A DNA stretch of 64,000 bases from an uncultured Lachnospiraceae bacterium (GCA_947648875.1 CANSPM010000015.1:1-64000), one strand, 5' to 3'. Numbered from the stretch's first letter, positions 40,986 to 50,489 are shown. Numbers and translations are program-made. Notes: generated by a model from the sequence alone, not told the origin.

Positions 40986-41651
40986 ATGAATAAAAAGAAA
41001 GTACTTGTGGAAACAATTCTGGGAATTGGCTGGAGTGTGCTCGCGCTATGGGGGGTAGTGTGTTTTAATCGATATGTTCTTATGAATCTTCCTCTGCTCT
41101 CACGGATGATGTTCAGCATTGTGTTGTATCTGTGTATAGCCGTAGGCCCCCTTCTGGTTATGGTTCTCGCCGGAGATACTCTGACGGATTACCTGTTTTC
41201 CGGGGAAAAGATCGGGGCGCAGATTCTGATTGGCATGGGGATCGGAGCCGTTATGTCTCTGGTGCTCACGCTGCCGCTCTTTTTGACAGGGCATGGAGAG
41301 TGGAGTGACAATGGTAAGCATTATGAGTTTCTGTGGCAGTTCCTGTATGAGATCGTCTATTGTGTGGGAGCGGTGGCGCTTGTGGAAGAGTTTATTTTCC
41401 GGGGATTTCTGTACCGGAAGCTGCACGTTCTCAGCGGTTCCCGACCAGTGGCCATCCTGGTATCCTCTTTTGCTTTTGGGTGGTTTCATATTTTGGGAGG
41501 GACCATTGTACAGGTGGCGGTGACCAGTCTGCTCGGGCTTGTGTTCTGCCTGGCGAGACACAGGTTGAAAAACTGCACCACATTGTCACTGATAATCGGC
41601 CACGGTCTGTACGATTTTCTGATCACGGTGTGGGTGAATGTATTTTTGTAG
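40986..41651 (+). CDS. CPBP family intramembrane metalloprotease (1)
   Basis: A 221-residue, about six-TM protein with the three CPBP (CAAX protease/bacteriocin-processing) motifs: EEFIFRGFLYRKL, FAFGWFH and IIGHGLYDF. The Glu pair and His residues would form the metal site in the membrane. Members act in immunity to bacteriocins or in processing of lipidated peptides; the role here is unknown. Coded with the HTH membrane protein. It is ended by the hairpin at 41715-41761. Confidence 0.85.
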   Translation: MNKKKVLVETILGIGWSVLALWGVVCFNRYVLMNLPLLSRMMFSIVLYLCIAVGPLLVMVLAGDTLTDYLFSGEKIGAQILIGMGIGAVMSLVLTLPLFLTGHGEWSDNGKHYEFLWQFLYEIVYCVGAVALVEEFIFRGFLYRKLHVLSGSRPVAILVSSFAFGWFHILGGTIVQVAVTSLLGLVFCLARHRLKNCTTLSLIIGHGLYDFLITVWVNVFL

Positions 41652-41714
41652 GATGAATCATGGAACATAATTGTTCTGGAATTTGCGGGAACCCCGGAAA
41701 TCTGACATGAAATG

Positions 41715-41761
41715 AAAAAGAAACAGCATCTCTTTTTAGAAGGGGTGTTGTTTCTTTTTTT
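41715..41761 (+). terminator. terminator after CPBP gene 1
   Basis: AAAAAGAAACA (41715-41725) pairs with TGTTTCTTTTT (41749-41759), extended inside by GCA/TGT. The distal arm supplies the T tract. Confidence 0.7.
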
Positions 41762-41762
41762 A

Positions 41763-42018
41763 TGCGAAACGAGAGTCCGTCATCTTTCCATCGGCAGATT
41801 TCAAATATCCCCTGTTTTCCAAGGTTAACGGAGTCAAGTTTTTCGGATGGCGTATGGACGCAGAAGCAGACAGCCCTTTTGACCGGTACCTGCCCGAGAT
41901 AGACGATACTTTTGCGGAAGTACAAAAGACACAGCGCGCGGAGGTGGCGCATAGAGAGGACGATCCGGAGAGCGGCTTTACAGCCATGCTGCCGTTGGAT
42001 GCGCTGAGATCATGTGAC
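41763..42018 (+). pseudogene. unidentified coding-like fragment
   Basis: An open frame with good coding character but no start signal follows the terminator: SVIFPSADFKYPLFSKVNGV then KFFGWRMDAEADSPFDRYLP and VAHREDDPESGFTAMLPLD. Character fades after about 42018 where the sequence becomes AT-rich. It appears to be the 3' part of a lost gene; family not recognised. Confidence 0.3.
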
Positions 42019-42029
42019 TTACTTACCCT

Positions 42030-42058
42030 CCCGGGAATCCGCAGTGACAATTCCCGGG
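42030..42058. repeat. 9-bp inverted repeat
   Basis: CCCGGGAAT (42030-42038) and ATTCCCGGG (42050-42058) with an 11-base loop, no U tract. Confidence 0.5.
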
Positions 42059-42179
42059 ATAGTATCTGCCGGATCAGCCGCAGTAATAAAGGAACGCCCA
42101 TCAGGCAAGTGGTTTTGCTTAAAGATGCAAAAATAGCACATTTTGTGACAAAATTGACGCAAAGCGACAAGAAAAAGCA

Positions 42180-42215
42180 TGATATAATGAATAAAATCCT
42201 TGCAGAGCAAGGATT
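42180..42215 (+). promoter_or_regulatory. extended -10 promoter and 5'-terminal hairpin
   Basis: TGATATAAT (42180-42188) is an extended -10. A perfect hairpin AATCCTTGC-AGA-GCAAGGATT starts at 42195, about where the transcript should begin, so the mRNA of the next gene may carry a stem at its very 5' end. Confidence 0.5.
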
Positions 42216-42296
42216 CCAGTGTTCATGACAAAAGTATTTACGCAGAGTGAATTTTTTGTATGACGCAAGAACGAACATTTGAAGGGAGACTGTAAA

Positions 42297-42869
42297 ATGA
42301 AGCAGGCAAGCAGCATTGTTCTGGCGGGCGCCGGACTGATCGCTGTTCTGGGGCTGTCTGTGTTTTTGGCGATCATGGCGCTGTTGTCCACAGACGGCCA
42401 ATCCGGGGGAAGCGGTACCGAACCGCAAGAAGGCTCCTTTTTTCTTACAGATTTTCGATATGACGAATCCATCTCTGTCTCCTGGACCGGTATATCGACG
42501 GACATACCGGAGATAGAGGATAACCTGAGTGCGGTTGAAGTGGTGGTATCGCCGAGATTTCTTCTGATTTTGGAACCGGGAGAAGAGTATGAAGAATTTA
42601 ACGCGCCGCAGGACATTATTATACCTTTGAGCGGCAGACTGCATAAATCCTACGACATATTTTTTGAAGACAACCCCTATAAGGGGCGTGCCCTGCTGAC
42701 TCTGGAAATATATCCCCGCTTTGAGGATTATAACGGCGAACCGGTCACGCTCCTGTTTAACTCTCTGGGGGAATGCTTATCTGTAGTAAGGAAGCAGAAA
42801 GCGCAGACAAAGATAAAAGAGTATTATATGTCTTTCTGTCACAGGCATGTTCGCCGTCATTTTACATAA
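42297..42869 (+). CDS. membrane-anchored hypothetical protein
   Basis: A 190-residue protein with one N-terminal TM or uncleaved signal (about 6-30, LAGAGLIAVLGLSVFLAIMA), a Ser/Gly-rich spacer, and an acidic beta-rich extracellular part (SVSWTGISTDIPEIEDN, LEPGEEYEEF). The end is basic (FCHRHVRRHF). GGGAGA before the ATG at 42297 is a good ribosome binding site. Family not recognised. It precedes the HD-GYP gene by 126 nt. Confidence 0.6.
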   Translation: MKQASSIVLAGAGLIAVLGLSVFLAIMALLSTDGQSGGSGTEPQEGSFFLTDFRYDESISVSWTGISTDIPEIEDNLSAVEVVVSPRFLLILEPGEEYEEFNAPQDIIIPLSGRLHKSYDIFFEDNPYKGRALLTLEIYPRFEDYNGEPVTLLFNSLGECLSVVRKQKAQTKIKEYYMSFCHRHVRRHFT

Positions 42870-42995
42870 AAAAGAGTGGATTTTTATTCTAAAATGAACT
42901 ATAATGTATAAGAATACATATTGCGGGAGGCAAGACGGCTTCCTGTAATCGAATCCGGCGCCCCAGGCGCGCCTTATAGAGCAGCGGTGGTATCT

Positions 42996-44096
42996 GTGAT
43001 AAGAAGAAAATTTATAAGCACAAGGGCAATTAAGCAGGGCATGGTGATCGACCAGGCTATTATAGACAGAAGCGGGCGTATTCTGATTGCCCGCAAGACG
43101 GTTTTGGACGACTTTTTGATCGATGCTCTGCAAAAGATGAAGATAACCGGTATCTACATCCGGGAGGGGGAGGAAGATCCTGAGACGGACGGCGACATAG
43201 AGGTGGCACCGGAAATTCAGGTGGCCATTGATAAGCTGACCGTGGCCGACCGCTCCAAGGTAAACCTGTCTGAGAGTGTGAAGAAACGCGTATCGGAGGG
43301 CATTAAGTTTCTCTACCATGATACCTCCGCGCCTGACTTTATTGACACCGCTGCCAATGTCACCAACAGCCTGGTGGGTTCCATTATGGAAAACGAGGCG
43401 GTGGCGCTGAATATAGACACATTGAAATTCAGTGATGAGTACACTTTTCAGCACAGCGTGGATGTGGCCACAATCGCTATGCTGATTGCCAAGAACAGTT
43501 CTATGTCCGAGGCGGAAATACAGAAGATCGGTATGGCCGGTCTGCTTCATGATATGGGAAAATCCCAGATTCCCAATGAGATCCTGAACAAAGCGGGTAA
43601 GCTGACAGAGGAAGAATTTGCCGTTATGAAAAATCACTCCGTCTTTGGCTATCGGATTCTGAAGGATAAGGGCGGTATTCCTCAGGAGGTGCTGATGGGT
43701 GTACTCCAGCATCATGAGAAACTGAACGGGAAGGGTTATCCCATGAACGTGCCGGAGGATAAAATCCATCCCTATGCGAAAATTTTATCCATTGCGGATA
43801 TCTATGACGCGCTCGTGACGGAGCGTCCATATAAAAAGGCATTTTCCCAGCAGGACGCCATAGAGATGATCATGGCCATGACGGACGAACTGGATATCAC
43901 ATTTATGCGCAACTTTCTGGGTATCGTCATCCTTTATCCTGTGAACAGCGTAGTTACCCTGAGCAACGGGGAGAAGGCCAAGGTGCTGAAGAATAACCCG
44001 CAGTATCCTCTGCGCCCCAAGGTTATAGGGCTGCGCACAGGGAAAGTATATGACCTGTCGGAGGACATCAAATGTGCCAGCCTGATTATCGAGTGA
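42996..44096 (+). CDS. HD-GYP domain protein (putative c-di-GMP phosphodiesterase)
   Basis: About 366 residues. The N-terminal segment, ISTRAIKQGMVIDQAIIDRS and LIARKTVLDDFLIDAL, is the small domain often found before HD-GYP. The catalytic part has HSVDVATIAM, GLLHDMGKSQIP (HD), KNHSVFGYRIL, LQHHEKLNGKGYP (HD-GYP signature) and SIADIYDALVTERPYKKA. It should hydrolyse c-di-GMP, opposing the GGDEF protein at 24.5 kb. The frame is open back to 42921; GTG at 42996 gives the usual family start, but it is uncertain. A TATAAT at 42900-42905 is a possible -10. Confidence 0.87.
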   Translation: MIRRKFISTRAIKQGMVIDQAIIDRSGRILIARKTVLDDFLIDALQKMKITGIYIREGEEDPETDGDIEVAPEIQVAIDKLTVADRSKVNLSESVKKRVSEGIKFLYHDTSAPDFIDTAANVTNSLVGSIMENEAVALNIDTLKFSDEYTFQHSVDVATIAMLIAKNSSMSEAEIQKIGMAGLLHDMGKSQIPNEILNKAGKLTEEEFAVMKNHSVFGYRILKDKGGIPQEVLMGVLQHHEKLNGKGYPMNVPEDKIHPYAKILSIADIYDALVTERPYKKAFSQQDAIEMIMAMTDELDITFMRNFLGIVILYPVNSVVTLSNGEKAKVLKNNPQYPLRPKVIGLRTGKVYDLSEDIKCASLIIE

Positions 44097-44174
44097 GGAT
44101 TTAATTCGGTTGGAGTCCGTCACTTGCTGACAGAGAATTGTCATCACTCAGAAAAGCAAAAGTAGGATGGTGAT

Positions 44175-45140
44175 ATGATTAAATTGTTGGAATTGAAAAA
44201 GCCCCGGATGGTGGCGGAAGCTGCGGAGAAGAGCAGAGGGATGCACATTGCGTTGGAGATTCCGGTATTCATCGCTGTATTTCTGGTGTGCAGTATAGCG
44301 GAAATGATCGTGTTGGTGCCGGTACAGCTTATATTGATGTTTACTGATCCGAATTATATAAATGCGGCTTTAAGCGGAGACATGGCAGGGGTTGCGGAGG
44401 CGGCCAACGCTCTGGTGCAGTCCAATGCCATGACTGTGGCGATGCTTTTTTCCACTGCGGGGATTATTCTGGTGACCTTGTTGTTCTGCAAGCTGATTCA
44501 GAAGCGGAAAGTAACTACAGTGGGGTTTCAGAAGCAGGGTATGTGGAAGGAATACGCAGTGGGGCTGGGGGTCGGTTTTGGAATCTTTACAGTGGCAGTG
44601 CTGCTCTGTGTGGCAACGGGGGCTCTCAGACTAAAGGGCCTGTCCCCCAGCTTTTCCGCTGGTATTTTTGTATTGTTTCTTCTGGGTTACCTGGTGCAGG
44701 GGATGGCGGAGGAGGTGCTGTGCAGGGGATATTTTCTGGTGTCTGTGAGCAGACGGTATCCGTTGGCGGCAGGTATCGTTGCCAACGCGGTGCTATTTGC
44801 CGCCCTGCACCTGCTCAACGACGGCATAACCGTGCTGGCCTTTATAAATCTGGTGCTCTTTGGTGTGTTCGCCTCTATATATTTTGTAAAGCGGGGCAAT
44901 ATCTGGGGCGTTGGCGCTTTGCATTCCATCTGGAATCTGGCGCAGGGCAATGTCTATGGCATTCGTGTCAGCGGCATGCAGACCAGCTGCTCCGTATTTT
45001 CCTCGGAGACGGTGGCGGGACGGGAACTGATAAACGGCGGTGATTTCGGACTGGAAGGCGGGCTGGCGGTGACGATTGTGCTGGTGGCGGGAACCTTGTT
45101 TCTGCTGGCCACAAAGCAGCGGCGATATGTGGAGAATTAG
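44175..45140 (+). CDS. CPBP family intramembrane metalloprotease (2)
   Basis: A 321-residue protein with about eight TM helices and the CPBP motifs GMAEEVLCRGYFLVSVSRRY, LFAALHLLNDG and GALHSIWNLAQGNVYG. Longer than the copy at 40986 and not closely similar. It may cleave prenyl-like or lipidated peptides in the membrane; substrate unknown. It follows the HD-GYP gene by 78 nt. Confidence 0.86.
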   Translation: MIKLLELKKPRMVAEAAEKSRGMHIALEIPVFIAVFLVCSIAEMIVLVPVQLILMFTDPNYINAALSGDMAGVAEAANALVQSNAMTVAMLFSTAGIILVTLLFCKLIQKRKVTTVGFQKQGMWKEYAVGLGVGFGIFTVAVLLCVATGALRLKGLSPSFSAGIFVLFLLGYLVQGMAEEVLCRGYFLVSVSRRYPLAAGIVANAVLFAALHLLNDGITVLAFINLVLFGVFASIYFVKRGNIWGVGALHSIWNLAQGNVYGIRVSGMQTSCSVFSSETVAGRELINGGDFGLEGGLAVTIVLVAGTLFLLATKQRRYVEN

Positions 45141-45154
45141 CATTTTGCAGGCAT

Positions 45155-45544
45155 ATGACATTGCGTCCGGACCCGGTTTATCGGGTCCTTTTGTTTTATA
45201 ATGTTCTAGGAAGATATCCGTTTCTGCTGGCGGTACAGATCATTCTCGTGGCGCTGGGCACGGCAATGCCAGTGCTGCTGTCCACCCTGGGGACAGGCAT
45301 ATTTTCCGGAGGGGTAACTCTGGGAAAACTGGCACAGTCCTTTCTCCTGCTCTGGGGCTGTGCCGGGGCGGGAACAGCTCTGGGCAGCCTGTTATCTCCC
45401 CGGGTTATAAGAGACCGCAGGCTGTCAGTGTTTCTGACAGTAATAGCGGTTCTGCGCCCTGCCCTGAGAAAATATGCAGTGGCGGGATGGTTTTGCACTG
45501 AAAAAATTTTGACTCATTGCTTTTTCCAATCTTGTATAATATAA
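45155..45544 (+). pseudogene. membrane protein fragment, probably transporter relic
   Basis: A 129-codon frame from the ATG at 45155 with two or three hydrophobic helices (FLLAVQIILVALGTAMPVLL and FLLLWGCAGAGTALGSLL), resembling part of an MFS or ABC-type permease. No ribosome binding site is visible, and the last 25 codons are non-hydrophobic and run into the promoter of the next gene. I read it as a truncated gene; a real small membrane protein is less likely. Confidence 0.35.
45509..45540 (+). promoter_or_regulatory. promoter region of the hybrid kinase gene
   Basis: TTGACT (45509-45514) and TATAAT (45535-45540) are 20 bases apart, longer than ideal; a second TATAAT-like run follows at once. 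AT-rich context. Confidence 0.4.
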
Positions 45545-45581
45545 TAGAGGGCAAATTGAAACATATGAGGTGAAAGGTGTA

Positions 45582-48143
45582 ATGAAAAGCGATATGAGGA
45601 ACAGGACCAACCGATTCTTGATTATAAGTTTTATAATCATGTTTATTTTGTGCGGATGCATATTTGTGGTTTTGATGAGTCATATAATGAATTTCAGTAA
45701 AAATACGGTTACGGAAATCAACGATTTTTATCTGGACGGAATGAGCACACAGATTACCCAGCATTTTGATACCACGGTGGAAATAAAGCTGGCGCAGGTG
45801 GAGAGCATTGTAAAAACCGTTCCTCCCGAGGGGGAAGTGCAGGGCGAGGAACTGCTGGAGACCATGGCCATAAGCGGCGCCGCAAGAGACTTCCGCTTTT
45901 TGGGGCTGCTGTCGGAAACGGGTTATGTGCAGCTGATTTTGGGCAAGGAAGTTGATATTGCGGATGAAGAGCCTTTCCTGGGGTCGTTAAAAGCGGGTGA
46001 AAAGAAAATTGCGGTGGCAAATGTCTCCGGAACCGACACAGCGTTGGTGCTTTTGGGGGTTCCCTGCGCGTATGCCATGGAAAACGGCGAAAAGAGCATA
46101 GCCATGGTAGCGGGAATTGACGTGGATTATGTCAATAGCACGCTTATTCTGGACAATCCGGGGATGGAGAACTACTCTCATATCATAAGACGAAACGGAG
46201 ATTTTGTCATAAAGAGCGGATCGGCGGTGATGAACAACTATTATGACCGTCTGCGTAACCTTGTACTGGATACAGACGAGTATGGTGCCGATTACTATGC
46301 GAAAAAGATTCAGGAATCCATTGATAACAGAACCTTGTCCGCCTTTATCATTTCCACCAGTGAAGGGGTCAGATATGTGTATGTGGTGCCCCTTCCCTAC
46401 TCCGAGTGGTATCTGGTTACGGCCATGCCCTATGACACGATGGATGCTATCATACGGAAACTGGATTTCAGGAGTCTGAAGGCGTTTCTGGCTGCAATGG
46501 TTCTAATGTTCGCAATCTTTATTATTGTATTTGTGATGTATTACAGGGTCACCAAAGCGCAGATGGCGGAGATTGATAAGGCCAGAAGCGAGGCGATCCG
46601 TGCCAATAAGGCCAAGAGCGAATTTTTGTCCAACATGAGCCATGACATCCGAACGCCCATGAATGCCATTGTGGGTATGACGGCCATCGCCACAGCCAAC
46701 ATTGGCGACCGGACGCAGCTGATGAACTGTCTGAAAAAGATCACCCTGTCAAGCCGACATCTGCTGGGGCTGATCAACGATATTCTGGACATGTCTAAAA
46801 TAGAGAGCGGTAAAATGACGCTGAATCTGGACATGATTTCCCTTCGGGAGACGATGGACAGTATTGTGACGATTATACAGCCGCAGATAAAGACCAAAGA
46901 CCAGGTGTTTGATGTCTTTATATCCAATATCATAGCGGAAGACGTGTACTGTGACGGGGTGCGGCTCAATCAGGTGCTGATTAATTTTCTGTCCAATGCC
47001 TATAAGTTTACCCCGGAGGGAGGTAAGATCCATGTTTACCTCAACCAGGAGGAATCTCCCCGGGGAGATGATTATGTGCGGGTGCATTTCCGGGTGAAGG
47101 ACAGCGGTATGGGGATGACGCCGGAATTTCAGAAGAAACTCTTCGAGTCCTTTTCCCGGGAGGACAATACAAGAGTGCATAAAACCGAGGGGACCGGCCT
47201 GGGCATGGCCATCAGCAAATACATTGTCGATGCCATGGGAGGAACCATAGAGGTTGCCAGCGAGGCCGGCAAGGGGACCGAGTTCCATGTTACTCTGGAT
47301 CTGGAGAAAGCCGACGTGAAGGAGGAAGACATGATACTCCCCAGCTGGAATATGCTTCTGGTGGACGATGACGAGCAACTGTGCAGAGAGACGGCGCAGA
47401 AGCTGGAGGAACTGACCATTCACTGCGACTGGGTGGTTGACGGCAAGGCGGCCATTAAAAAGGTGACGGAGCATCACAACAGACCGGATGCCTATCAGAT
47501 CGTTCTGCTGGATTGGCGGATGGAGGGCATGAACGGCATAGAGACCGCCAGAGAACTTCGCCAAAGATTCGGGGACGAGATGCCGATTGTGTTGATCTCT
47601 GCGTATGACTGGAGCGACATAGAAGAGGAGGCGCGGGAGGCGGGGATCTGTGGATTTATCTCGAAACCCCTGTTCAAGTCCACGCTTTATCACGGACTGT
47701 CGCAGTACATGAATCCCGTGCAGAAAAAGGCGGAAAAGGGAAAAGCGCCCACAAAGGACTTTAGCGGTGTGAGGATTCTGCTGGCGGAGGACAATGATAT
47801 CAATTATGAAATCGCCAATGAACTGCTGTCCGCCATCGGCATAGAGATTGAATGGGCGGAGAACGGACAGATCTGTGTGGAGATGTTTGAGAAATCCGAA
47901 CCGGGATACTACGACGCGATTCTGATGGATATACGTATGCCTGTTATGTCAGGATATGAGGCGGCGCCGAAGATCCGGGCGTCAAAGCGCCGGGACGCGG
48001 ATCTGCCGATTATAGCCATGACGGCGGACGCGTTCTCCGAGGACGTTAAGAAATGTAAGGAGTGCGGTATGAATGACCACACATCCAAGCCCATAGATAT
48101 GGATGTGCTGACGCGCCTGCTGGCAAAGTATCTGCGCAGGTAG
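45582..48143 (+). CDS. hybrid sensor histidine kinase with two receiver domains
   Basis: An 853-residue protein. TM1 about 10-32, an extracellular sensor to about residue 300, TM2 about 305-325. HisKA: EFLSNMSHDIRTPMNAIVGM (His near 353). HATPase: NQVLINFLSNAYKFTPEGG, with GTGLGMAISKYIVDAMGG. First receiver: NMLLVDDDEQLCRETAQKL with Asp in VLLDWRMEGMNG (near 643). Second receiver: RILLAEDNDINYEIANELL with Asp in AILMDIRMPVMSGYEA (near 783). No Hpt domain or output regulator is next to it. ATG at 45582 chosen for AAAGGTG upstream. Signal unknown. Confidence 0.88.
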   Translation: MKSDMRNRTNRFLIISFIIMFILCGCIFVVLMSHIMNFSKNTVTEINDFYLDGMSTQITQHFDTTVEIKLAQVESIVKTVPPEGEVQGEELLETMAISGAARDFRFLGLLSETGYVQLILGKEVDIADEEPFLGSLKAGEKKIAVANVSGTDTALVLLGVPCAYAMENGEKSIAMVAGIDVDYVNSTLILDNPGMENYSHIIRRNGDFVIKSGSAVMNNYYDRLRNLVLDTDEYGADYYAKKIQESIDNRTLSAFIISTSEGVRYVYVVPLPYSEWYLVTAMPYDTMDAIIRKLDFRSLKAFLAAMVLMFAIFIIVFVMYYRVTKAQMAEIDKARSEAIRANKAKSEFLSNMSHDIRTPMNAIVGMTAIATANIGDRTQLMNCLKKITLSSRHLLGLINDILDMSKIESGKMTLNLDMISLRETMDSIVTIIQPQIKTKDQVFDVFISNIIAEDVYCDGVRLNQVLINFLSNAYKFTPEGGKIHVYLNQEESPRGDDYVRVHFRVKDSGMGMTPEFQKKLFESFSREDNTRVHKTEGTGLGMAISKYIVDAMGGTIEVASEAGKGTEFHVTLDLEKADVKEEDMILPSWNMLLVDDDEQLCRETAQKLEELTIHCDWVVDGKAAIKKVTEHHNRPDAYQIVLLDWRMEGMNGIETARELRQRFGDEMPIVLISAYDWSDIEEEAREAGICGFISKPLFKSTLYHGLSQYMNPVQKKAEKGKAPTKDFSGVRILLAEDNDINYEIANELLSAIGIEIEWAENGQICVEMFEKSEPGYYDAILMDIRMPVMSGYEAAPKIRASKRRDADLPIIAMTADAFSEDVKKCKECGMNDHTSKPIDMDVLTRLLAKYLRR

Positions 48144-48168
48144 CCAGGCAGCGAACAGGAGGTGTATT

Positions 48169-49314
48169 ATGCTATACAGAAGACTTGGCAAAACGGATTT
48201 AATGGTGAGCGAGATCGGCTTTGGCGGAGAATGGCTGGAACGGATGGAACCGGAGGAATGTCGGGCCGTCTTCAAAGCCTGCGAGGAACAGGGAATCAAT
48301 ATCCTGGACTGCTGGATGTCTGAGCCTAATGTGCGTTCAGCTATCGGAGAATGTATAAAGGACAGCCGGGAAAAATGGTATATTCAGGGGCATATCGGCT
48401 CTACCTGGCAGAACGGCCAGTATGTACGCACCCGTGATATCCCCTTAGTCAGGGCGGCTTTTGAGGATCTGCTGTCCAGACTGGGCACAGACTACATAGA
48501 CCTGGGCATGATCCATTATGTGGACTCTGAGAAGGAGTGGGATGAAATTGTAGCCGGGCCGTTTATGGAATATGTGCATGAATTGAAAAAAATGGGAATA
48601 ATAAAGCATATAGGCTTAAGTTCCCACAATCCCAAAGTGGCCCGAAAAGCGGCGCTGTCCGGGGAGATTGAGATGCTGCTGTTCTCTCTGAATCCCGCTT
48701 TTGACCTAATGCCTCCCACAGAGAATCTGGACGACTATTTCGCGGAGCAGTACGATCCGTCGCTGGCAGGTATGGACCCGGAGCGGGCGGAACTGTATAA
48801 GCTGTGTGAGCAGCTGGATGTGGGTATCACGGTGATGAAAGGATATGCGGGCGGGCGCCTTTTCAATGAGCAGGCATCCCCCTTTGGCGTGGCGTTTACT
48901 CCAGTCCAGTGTATCCACTACGCGCTGACAAGACCGGCGGTAGCCAGTATTATGGTGGGATACTCCGAACCCCGGCATGTGGCTGACGCGGCGGCGTATG
49001 AGACGGCCACGGAGAAGGAGAAAGACTATGCCAGCGTATTGGCGGCGGCGCCCCACCATGCCTACAGCCGGAATTGTATGTACTGCAATCACTGTAAGCC
49101 CTGCCCCATGGACATTGACATAGCCATGGTGAACAAACTCTATGATCTGGCTGTCATGCAGGAGGAGGTACCCGCCTCCGTGAAGGCCCACTATATGGCT
49201 CTGGAAAAAAACGCCTCCGACTGCATCGGTTGCGGCAGCTGTGAGACCAGATGCCCCTTCGGCGTGGGTATTGTGGAACGGATGGAGAAAGCCAGAGAAC
49301 TTTTTGCCCGGTGA
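48169..49314 (+). CDS. aldo/keto reductase with C-terminal 4Fe-4S domain
   Basis: A 381-residue protein. RRLGKTDLMVSEIGFGGEW and GTDYIDLGMIHYVD are AKR barrel signatures; LKKMGIIKHIGLSSHNP is the usual later block. The C-terminus has eight Cys in CMYCNHCKPCPMDIDI and CIGCGSCETRCPFGVGI, fit for two 4Fe-4S clusters. This group is frequent in anaerobes and its substrates are mostly unknown. AGGAGGTG precedes the ATG, 25 nt after the kinase stop, so it may be cotranscribed with the kinase. Confidence 0.88.
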   Translation: MLYRRLGKTDLMVSEIGFGGEWLERMEPEECRAVFKACEEQGINILDCWMSEPNVRSAIGECIKDSREKWYIQGHIGSTWQNGQYVRTRDIPLVRAAFEDLLSRLGTDYIDLGMIHYVDSEKEWDEIVAGPFMEYVHELKKMGIIKHIGLSSHNPKVARKAALSGEIEMLLFSLNPAFDLMPPTENLDDYFAEQYDPSLAGMDPERAELYKLCEQLDVGITVMKGYAGGRLFNEQASPFGVAFTPVQCIHYALTRPAVASIMVGYSEPRHVADAAAYETATEKEKDYASVLAAAPHHAYSRNCMYCNHCKPCPMDIDIAMVNKLYDLAVMQEEVPASVKAHYMALEKNASDCIGCGSCETRCPFGVGIVERMEKARELFAR

Positions 49315-49375
49315 CCGGCGGGAGAGGGTCTGGCATAACGGAACATGTGTCGAAATGCGTGAATTGAGAGGTACA

Positions 49376-50320
49376 ATGAAAGTTTTCTGTATTCTTCTGG
49401 CAGTCGCCGTCTTGCTGGCGATTGCCTTTTTCATCCTGAAATATCATATTCTAATGAATCTGGCGCTGAATGCCAGGTCAAAAAATCTGCTGTCGGCAGG
49501 GGACGCTGCGGAAATTCCGGTTGAAGAAGCCCGGGTGCGCAGACAAATCCGGGAGGACGGGGCGTGGATGGATACCCTGCCCCGGGAGGATGTGGAGATT
49601 TGGTCTCAGGACGGTCTTCGGCTGGTGGGACATTATATTCCCGCGCCGGAAGAACCCCAAAGGCTTGTGGTGCTTTTCCACGGCTGGCGTGGCAGCTGGA
49701 CAGGGGATTTTGGCAGCATGGGCAGATGGCTTCGGGAGATCGGCTGCGATCTGTTGCTGCCGGAACAGCGGGGCCAGGGAGCCAGCCAGGGGAGATACAT
49801 GGGCTTTGGCGTGCTGGAACGCAGGGATGTGGCGCAGTGGCTCCGATATTTGGATAAGGAGCGGCACAATACTCTGCCCGTGTATCTGGGCGGCGTATCC
49901 ATGGGCGCCGCCACAGTGCTGATGGCGGCCGGAGATCCCCTGCCGGACTTTGTGAGGGGCGTGCTGGCGGACTGTGGCTTTACCTGTCCCTATGAGATGC
50001 TCTATGAAGTGGGAAGGAAATCTTTGCGTATGCGGGAGCATCCGGCCATGGATTATGTGAATCTGATCATAAAGTACCGGGCGCGTTTTGGCATAAGAGA
50101 ATACTCCACGCTGGAGTCCATGAAAAAGACGAAACTGCCCATCTTCTTTGTCCATGGACTGGCAGACGACTTTGTGCCCTGGGACATGACCCGGCGGGCA
50201 TATGAAGCCTGTGCCTCCCGCAAGGAGTTGCTGCTGGTGGAGGGCGCGGGCCATGTGCGCAGCTTTTTCTGCGACTGTGATCGGTACCGGCGGAGGGTGG
50301 AAGCCTTTTTTGGGTGGTAA
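49376..50320 (+). CDS. membrane-anchored alpha/beta hydrolase
   Basis: A 314-residue protein with an N-terminal TM (VFCILLAVAVLLAIAFFILK) and an alpha/beta hydrolase domain: oxyanion region LVVLFHGWRGSWTGDF, nucleophile in YLGGVSMGAATVLMAAG, Asp in FFVHGLADDFVPWD, and His in EGAGHVRSFF. Probably an esterase or thioesterase facing outward. The ATG at 49376 follows GAGAGG; longer in-frame starts run back into the reductase gene. A short terminator follows at 50392. Confidence 0.83.
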   Translation: MKVFCILLAVAVLLAIAFFILKYHILMNLALNARSKNLLSAGDAAEIPVEEARVRRQIREDGAWMDTLPREDVEIWSQDGLRLVGHYIPAPEEPQRLVVLFHGWRGSWTGDFGSMGRWLREIGCDLLLPEQRGQGASQGRYMGFGVLERRDVAQWLRYLDKERHNTLPVYLGGVSMGAATVLMAAGDPLPDFVRGVLADCGFTCPYEMLYEVGRKSLRMREHPAMDYVNLIIKYRARFGIREYSTLESMKKTKLPIFFVHGLADDFVPWDMTRRAYEACASRKELLLVEGAGHVRSFFCDCDRYRRRVEAFFGW

Positions 50321-50339
50321 CGCACTGTGCGGCGGCGCA

Positions 50340-50368
50340 TTGCCTTCCGGCGTAAGATGTGTTACAAT
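50340..50368 (+). promoter_or_regulatory. promoter candidate
   Basis: TTGCCT (50340-50345), 17 bases, TACAAT (50363-50368). A transcript from here would run at once into the hairpin at 50392. Confidence 0.4.
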
Positions 50369-50391
50369 ATGTGCATGGGCCATGTGCCCTG

Positions 50392-50413
50392 CCGCTGCTT
50401 CACAGCGGTTTTT
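50392..50413 (+). terminator. terminator after the alpha/beta hydrolase gene
   Basis: CCGCTG (50392-50397), loop CTTCA, CAGCGG (50403-50408), then five T. Confidence 0.65.
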
Positions 50414-50489
50414 GCCGGAGAATGGCATTTCACGGCAAATAGATTTCTGACGCCCGAGGGGCAGGTTTCGGCACGGAGAGGAAACATAA

